A stretch of DNA of 17,230 nt from Deltaproteobacteria bacterium (lineage in GTDB: Bacteria; Desulfobacterota; Anaeroferrophillalia; Anaeroferrophillales; Tharpellaceae), in contig JAUVDU010000003.1 in assembly GCA_030595135.1 (NCBI GenBank), positions 1 through 17,230 on the forward strand, written 5' to 3'. Position numbers and translations under genes: made by a program. The notes beneath the pieces were generated by a model. The model made no database searches. It was not told the DNA's origin and worked only from the letters and a program-made list of their open reading frames with translations. Below are positions 13,973 through 17,230 of the stretch, one piece after another (within the stretch, counting starts at the first letter, position 1; the number at the start of each line of letters is the position of its first letter).

Positions 13973-14311
13973 TCAACTACGCTCATCGTCAAGAATCACA
14001 GTAATGTGACTCGTACGTTTATTGATCCGGGTGGCTCGCCCCATAGCCCGGGGCTGAAAACGACGCATGGTCGGACCTTCGTCAACATAAGCCCGGCTAA
14101 TGTAAAGAGCATCGACATCCATATCCCCACGCTGATCGGCATTTGCTACTGCCGACTCAACCAATTTACGAATGACCGGAGCAATCTTTTTCCCGGTAAC
14201 CTGCAAGGTATTGATGGCCCGTTCAACGTCCATCCCTTTAATCATATCTGTTACCAGACGAGCTTTGCGTGGCGCCATCCGGAAATGTCTCAGTTTGGCC
14301 TGAACCTGCAT
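13973..14311 (-). CDS. rplV: 50S ribosomal protein L22
   Basis: L22 lines the exit tunnel with a long beta-hairpin, where macrolide-resistance changes map in other bacteria. The 112 residues include AKLRHFRMAPRKARLVTDMI (residues 4-23), ISRAYVDEGPTMRRFQPRAM and GRATRINKRTSHITVILDDE, the hairpin and closing strand. The start is ATG after AAAGGAG. No insertion or deletion is evident in the hairpin region. Confidence 0.98.
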   Translation of the reverse strand: MQVQAKLRHFRMAPRKARLVTDMIKGMDVERAINTLQVTGKKIAPVIRKLVESAVANADQRGDMDVDALYISRAYVDEGPTMRRFQPRAMGRATRINKRTSHITVILDDERS

Positions 14312-14350
14312 GGCTAAACTCCTTTATCTATTGATCACGGTTTTGTCTAA

Positions 14351-14626
14351 TTAACGGACTTTGGATTTTTTGTCGGATGTATGACCGTAGTAGGTTCTTG
14401 TTGGCGAAAACTCACCCAGCTTATGACCTACCATCTCCTCGGTAACAAAAACCGGGATAAATTTCTTGCCATTATGAACCGCCATTGTATAACCTACCAT
14501 TTCCGGGTAGATAGTGGAACGCCGTGACCATGTTTTGATCGTTTTATTATTACTATTTACCAGTTTATCGACTTTATCGAGTAGATGCTGGTCTATATAA
14601 GGTCCTTTTTTTACTGAACGCGCCAC
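14351..14626 (-). CDS. rpsS: 30S ribosomal protein S19
   Basis: S19 is in the 30S head, pairs with S13 and takes part in a bridge to the 50S. The 91 residues are full length: [20 protein letters not shown] (residues 3-22), [40 protein letters not shown] and [13 protein letters not shown]. The start is GTG (14624-14626), with AGGAGG six bases upstream. The spacer from rplB is 93 bases and contains a strong GC hairpin. Confidence 0.98.
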   Translation of the reverse strand: MARSVKKGPYIDQHLLDKVDKLVNSNNKTIKTWSRRSTIYPEMVGYTMAVHNGKKFIPVFVTEEMVGHKLGEFSPTRTYYGHTSDKKSKVR

Positions 14627-14684
14627 TTGTGGCCTCCTGTCCCATCATGCATCTTGCAATAATTCCTAAAGTATTACCATCCAT

Positions 14685-14706
14685 AAGGCCGCACCGCGCG
14701 GGCCTT
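14685..14706 (-). promoter_or_regulatory. GC-rich hairpin between rplB and rpsS
   Basis: On the minus strand AAGGCC (14706-14701) and GGCCTT (14690-14685) pair perfectly. Two further G-C pairs are possible inside, past a bulged C. It begins 13 bases after the rplB stop. No T-run follows, so it is not an ordinary terminator. It may protect or process the message; that is inference. Confidence 0.45.
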
Positions 14707-14719
14707 AAGAACACTCTTA

Positions 14720-15541
14720 TTAATTACGACGCTTGACAATGTCTTTGTCGGTCGATTTATTCTTTCGTGTTTTATGGCCCTTGGTGGGTACGCCCCAAGG
14801 TGTAACCGGGTGCCGACCACCGGAAGACTTACCCTCACCACCACCATGCGGATGATCAACCGGGTTCAAGGCAACGCCGCGAACCGATGGACGACGTCCC
14901 AACCAACGACTGCGTCCCGCTTTACCAATCGAGATATTATCGTGTTCAGGATTACTCAACTGCCCCAAAGTGGCGCAACATAGCTGATGGATATAACGTA
15001 CTTCACCGGAAGGCAATTTAACCTGCACCTTATGACCATCTTTCGCCATCAACTGGGCATATGAGCCGGCGCTTCGCACCAACTGACCGCCTTTACCGAT
15101 CTTCATCTCAATATTATGAATAAGACTACCAAGCGGTATCTCTTTGAGCGGCAGACAGTTTCCCGGCTTAATATCAACATTCTCACCCGCTTCCAGCAGA
15201 TCACCAACCTTAATTTCCAACGGTGCGAGAATATAACGTTTCTCACCATCGGCATACTGGAGAAGGGCAATCCGGGCGGAACGATTCGGATCGTACTCAA
15301 TCGTCTTGACGGTTGCGCCCATACCGGTTTTATCGCGTTTAAAATCGATAATTCTATATTTTGTCCGGCCCCCGCCACCACGATGGCGAACGGTTATGCT
15401 GCCTGTATTGTTACGGCCTGCTTTTTTATTAAGCGGAGCCAGCAGACTTTTTTCAGGGGTACCCGTAGTTATCTCATCAAATGAAGATGATGTTTGAAAA
15501 CGACGCCCCGGAGATGTCGGATTATATTTTTTCAGTACCAT
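14720..15541 (-). CDS. rplB: 50S ribosomal protein L2
   Basis: L2 is the largest core 50S protein and is needed for subunit joining and peptidyl transferase activity. The 273 residues match E. coli length. Two RNA-binding barrel regions are followed by the conserved [20 protein letters not shown] (residues 226-245), with the functionally important histidine at about 230, then [20 protein letters not shown]. Early features include [20 protein letters not shown] and [23 protein letters not shown] lies seven bases after AAAGG. Confidence 0.98.
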   Translation of the reverse strand: MVLKKYNPTSPGRRFQTSSSFDEITTGTPEKSLLAPLNKKAGRNNTGSITVRHRGGGGRTKYRIIDFKRDKTGMGATVKTIEYDPNRSARIALLQYADGEKRYILAPLEIKVGDLLEAGENVDIKPGNCLPLKEIPLGSLIHNIEMKIGKGGQLVRSAGSYAQLMAKDGHKVQVKLPSGEVRYIHQLCCATLGQLSNPEHDNISIGKAGRSRWLGRRPSVRGVALNPVDHPHGGGEGKSSGGRHPVTPWGVPTKGHKTRKNKSTDKDIVKRRN

Positions 15542-15555
15542 TTTATAACCTTTCA

Positions 15556-15592
15556 GATAATTCGTTGGAAATTAATCAAGCGACGAGTTATC
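15556..15592 (-). promoter_or_regulatory. Inverted repeat before the rplB ribosome-binding site
   Basis: On the minus strand GATAACTCGT (15592-15583) and ACGAATTATC (15565-15556) pair at nine of ten positions around a 17-base loop. The 3' arm ends four bases before AGG of the rplB ribosome site. It fills most of the 56-base rplW-rplB gap. Function is unknown. Confidence 0.45.
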
Positions 15593-15597
15593 CTAAC

Positions 15598-15894
15598 CTA
15601 TACACCCTCAAAGATTTCAATCTTCTGATCCGGCTTAAGGGTCACAATCGCCTTTTTGCCGTCCGCTCTTTTGCCTATGGTTTTTCCAACCCTCTTCTTT
15701 TTACCTTTGGTCCGAATCGTCTGCACATCATCGACTTTGACCTTGAAGAGGCTCTCTACAGCTTTACGTATTTCAACCTTGTTAGCCATACGATCAACAG
15801 TAAAGGTACACTGGCGAGCCATCTGGTAGGCCAGCATGGATTTTTCCGTCAAAATCGGATAACGGATTATATCGTAATAGGTGCTGGTTATCAT
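15598..15894 (-). CDS. rplW: 50S ribosomal protein L23
   Basis: L23 lies at the tunnel exit and is the docking site of trigger factor and SRP. The 98 residues include YDIIRYPILTEKSMLAYQMA (residues 7-26), TFTVDRMANKVEIRKAVESL, FKVKVDDVQTIRTKGKKKRV, and the end TLKPDQKIEIFEGV. The ATG overlaps the rplD stop as ATGA, so translation is probably coupled to rplD. Confidence 0.98.
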   Translation of the reverse strand: MITSTYYDIIRYPILTEKSMLAYQMARQCTFTVDRMANKVEIRKAVESLFKVKVDDVQTIRTKGKKKRVGKTIGKRADGKKAIVTLKPDQKIEIFEGV

Positions 15895-16511
15895 TTCTGT
15901 AAGGCCCCCTCAATCTTCTTCAGTGAAGCATCTGAAACCATCAGGTAGTCATATTTAAGCAGATCGTAGACATTGACACCATTCTGATTTACAGCTAAAG
16001 CGCCGGGCAAGTTACGGGCCGAGAGCGTAAGTTCTCGATTGTCTTCAGCCACCAACATTGCCTTATCGACACCAAATGTTTTTAATAGTTCAGCCACTCT
16101 TTGAGTTTTTACGCTCTCCAAGTTAAAGTCCTGAAGTACAAGAAGCTTACCCTCCTGAAATTTCTGAGTCAAAACCGAAATCAGGGCCTGCCGACGAATC
16201 TGTTTAGGCAAGCGGTAGCCGTAGTCACGGGGCTGAGGTCCGAAAATCACCCCGCCTCCCCGCCAGATCGGAGAGCGGCTGGTACCGGCTCGCGCGCGCC
16301 CAGTACCTTTCTGCCGCCAAGGTTTGGCACTGCCGCCTTTTACCTTAGAGCGATTCTTAGTTGCAGCTGATCCCTGCCGGCGCTTGGCTAATTGCCAGAC
16401 AACGACATCACGAACCAGATGCTCTTTTATCTCAGCGTTGAAAACCGCATCGTCAATCTCGGTTTCAGCGACCTTCTCTTTTTGCAAATTATATATATCA
16501 ATTTTTGCCAT
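15891..16511 (-). CDS. rplD: 50S ribosomal protein L4
   Basis: L4 reaches into the exit tunnel with a long loop; in E. coli it also represses the S10 operon through the leader RNA. The 206 residues show the tunnel loop region KGGSAKPWRQKGTGRARAGT (residues 58-77) and SRSPIWRGGGVIFGPQPRDY, then the globular C-terminal half with DFNLESVKTQRVAELLKTFG. ATG is six bases after GGAG. Whether L4 regulates this cluster cannot be judged, because the S10 leader lies outside the window. Confidence 0.98.
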   Translation of the reverse strand: MAKIDIYNLQKEKVAETEIDDAVFNAEIKEHLVRDVVVWQLAKRRQGSAATKNRSKVKGGSAKPWRQKGTGRARAGTSRSPIWRGGGVIFGPQPRDYGYRLPKQIRRQALISVLTQKFQEGKLLVLQDFNLESVKTQRVAELLKTFGVDKAMLVAEDNRELTLSARNLPGALAVNQNGVNVYDLLKYDYLMVSDASLKKIEGALQK

Positions 16512-16525
16512 TTTATTCTCCGACC

Positions 16526-16543
16526 ATTTCCGGCACCAGAAAT
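16526..16543 (-). promoter_or_regulatory. Small hairpin before the rplD ribosome-binding site
   Basis: On the minus strand ATTTCTG, loop GTGC, CGGAAAT forms seven pairs including one T-G. It ends a few bases before GGAG of rplD, in the 42-base rplC-rplD gap. The pairing is visible; function is unknown. Confidence 0.35.
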
Positions 16544-16553
16544 ATCGTTAGTC

Positions 16554-17186
16554 TTATTTAATCTTTTTTATGGTCACCAGACCATTTTTGGCACCGGGAA
16601 CGCCACCCTTAACTAGTATCAGACCTTGGTCAGGCTGAACCTGAACAACCGTCAGATTCTTTACACTAACTTTTTCATTACCCATCTGACCCGGCATCTT
16701 TTTACCGGGATATACCCGCCCAGGATAGGCCGAAGTACCAATCGAGCCACCTGATCTGTGGTTTTTATGAGCCCCATGTGTAGCCGGTTGCCCTTTGAAA
16801 CCGTAACGTTTCATAACTCCGGCAAAACCTTTACCCTTGCTTTTAGCGGTAACGGTTACCAGGTTTCCAGGACTAAAAAGATCGGCTGTAAAAACATCTC
16901 CAGGCTGAAAACCATTTTCATCATCAACTAATACTTCTCGCAAATGATAGAAAACCCCTTTGCCGGCTTTTTTACAATGTCCAATCTGCGGCTGATTGGC
17001 TCGCGGCATCGGTTTTTCATCAAAACCCAGCTGCACAGCGCTGTAGCCATCTTTTTTAGCGGTCTTGACCTGCACCACAGTGCAAGGTCCAACCGCCAAC
17101 ACGGTTACCGGTACCAGCTCTCCCAATTCATTGTAGAGCTGTGTCATACCGACTTTTTTAGCTAATAATTCTTGTATTTCAGCCAT
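16554..17186 (-). CDS. rplC: 50S ribosomal protein L3
   Basis: L3 is an early-assembling 50S protein whose central extension reaches the peptidyl transferase centre. About 211 residues include LLAKKVGMTQLYNELGELVP (residues 7-26), FAGVMKRYGFKGQPATHGAH, KNHRSGGSIGTSAYPGRVYP and GKKMPGQMG, matching the family extension. Two ATG codons are adjacent (17187-17189 and 17184-17186). I chose the second because AGG lies seven bases from it and four from the first; the difference is one residue. The 44 bases to the right edge hold no recognisable gene end; rpsJ (S10) would be expected just beyond. Confidence 0.97.
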   Translation of the reverse strand: MAEIQELLAKKVGMTQLYNELGELVPVTVLAVGPCTVVQVKTAKKDGYSAVQLGFDEKPMPRANQPQIGHCKKAGKGVFYHLREVLVDDENGFQPGDVFTADLFSPGNLVTVTAKSKGKGFAGVMKRYGFKGQPATHGAHKNHRSGGSIGTSAYPGRVYPGKKMPGQMGNEKVSVKNLTVVQVQPDQGLILVKGGVPGAKNGLVTIKKIK

Positions 17187-17230
17187 CATTAAACCTATAT
17201 ATTATCAATCAATCTTGAAGATATAACCCG

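Noticed and set aside
15481..15948. A 155-codon plus-strand frame opposite rplB, rplW and rplD
   Set aside because: It covers the ends of three real genes in antisense, with no start signal or motif.
17187..17230. The end of rpsJ at the right edge
   Set aside because: None of the three minus-strand frames ends in a recognisable S10 C-terminus, so I cannot place it within the window.
1..17230. CRISPR arrays, tRNA or rRNA genes, insertion sequences
   Set aside because: No regular repeat-spacer series, tRNA-like cloverleaf, rRNA stretch or transposase frame was seen; the gaps are too short for most of these.

Overview
This window is almost entirely one bacterial S10-spc-alpha ribosomal protein supercluster. 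Every supported gene lies on the minus strand, so transcription runs from high to low coordinates. Reading that way, the order is rplC-rplD-rplW-rplB-rpsS-rplV-rpsC-rplP-rpmC-rpsQ-rplN-rplX-rplE-rpsN-rpsH-rplF-rplR-rpsE-rpmD-rplO-secY-adk-map-infA-rpmJ-rpsM-rpsK-rpsD-rpoA-rplQ. A strong intrinsic terminator (about 1530-1567) follows rplQ. Beyond it is a two-component pair: a PhoB-type response regulator (728-1426) and the N-terminal 212 codons of a PhoR/PnpS-type membrane sensor kinase that runs off the left edge. I count 32 coding regions: 30 in the cluster and 2 in the signalling pair.

The secY-adk-map-infA-rpmJ-rpsM order is the arrangement seen in Gram-positives and many deep or delta-proteobacterial lineages; in E. 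coli secY is followed directly by rpmJ-rpsM. RpoA, Adk, L24 and the PhoR-like sensor look to me like Desulfobacterota/Desulfuromonadota (former Deltaproteobacteria). That is impression from protein style, not a search, and I hold it with modest confidence. S14, S4, L36 and L24 are all the cysteine-containing, zinc-binding forms, and the Adk lid also carries four cysteines.

The genes supply 30S and 50S proteins, the RNA polymerase alpha subunit, IF-1, the SecY channel, methionine aminopeptidase (N-terminal Met removal) and adenylate kinase. Spacing is mostly short, with overlaps at rplD/rplW, rplP/rpmC, rplO/secY and adk/map that imply translational coupling. Candidate sigma70-type promoters lie before adk, before infA and before the response regulator gene.

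No mobile element, CRISPR array, tRNA or rRNA was seen, and no non-coding gap exceeds 300 bases. I found no new enzyme system. What deserves a second look is non-coding or subtle: a 15-bp near-perfect inverted repeat across the phoB stop codon; long hairpin-bearing spacers on both sides of rpsC; several hairpins placed just 5' of Shine-Dalgarno sequences; seven non-ATG starts (five TTG, two GTG); an 83-residue acidic tail on L17 next to an acidic RpoA linker; and a shortened first Cys pair (CxC) in the Adk lid.
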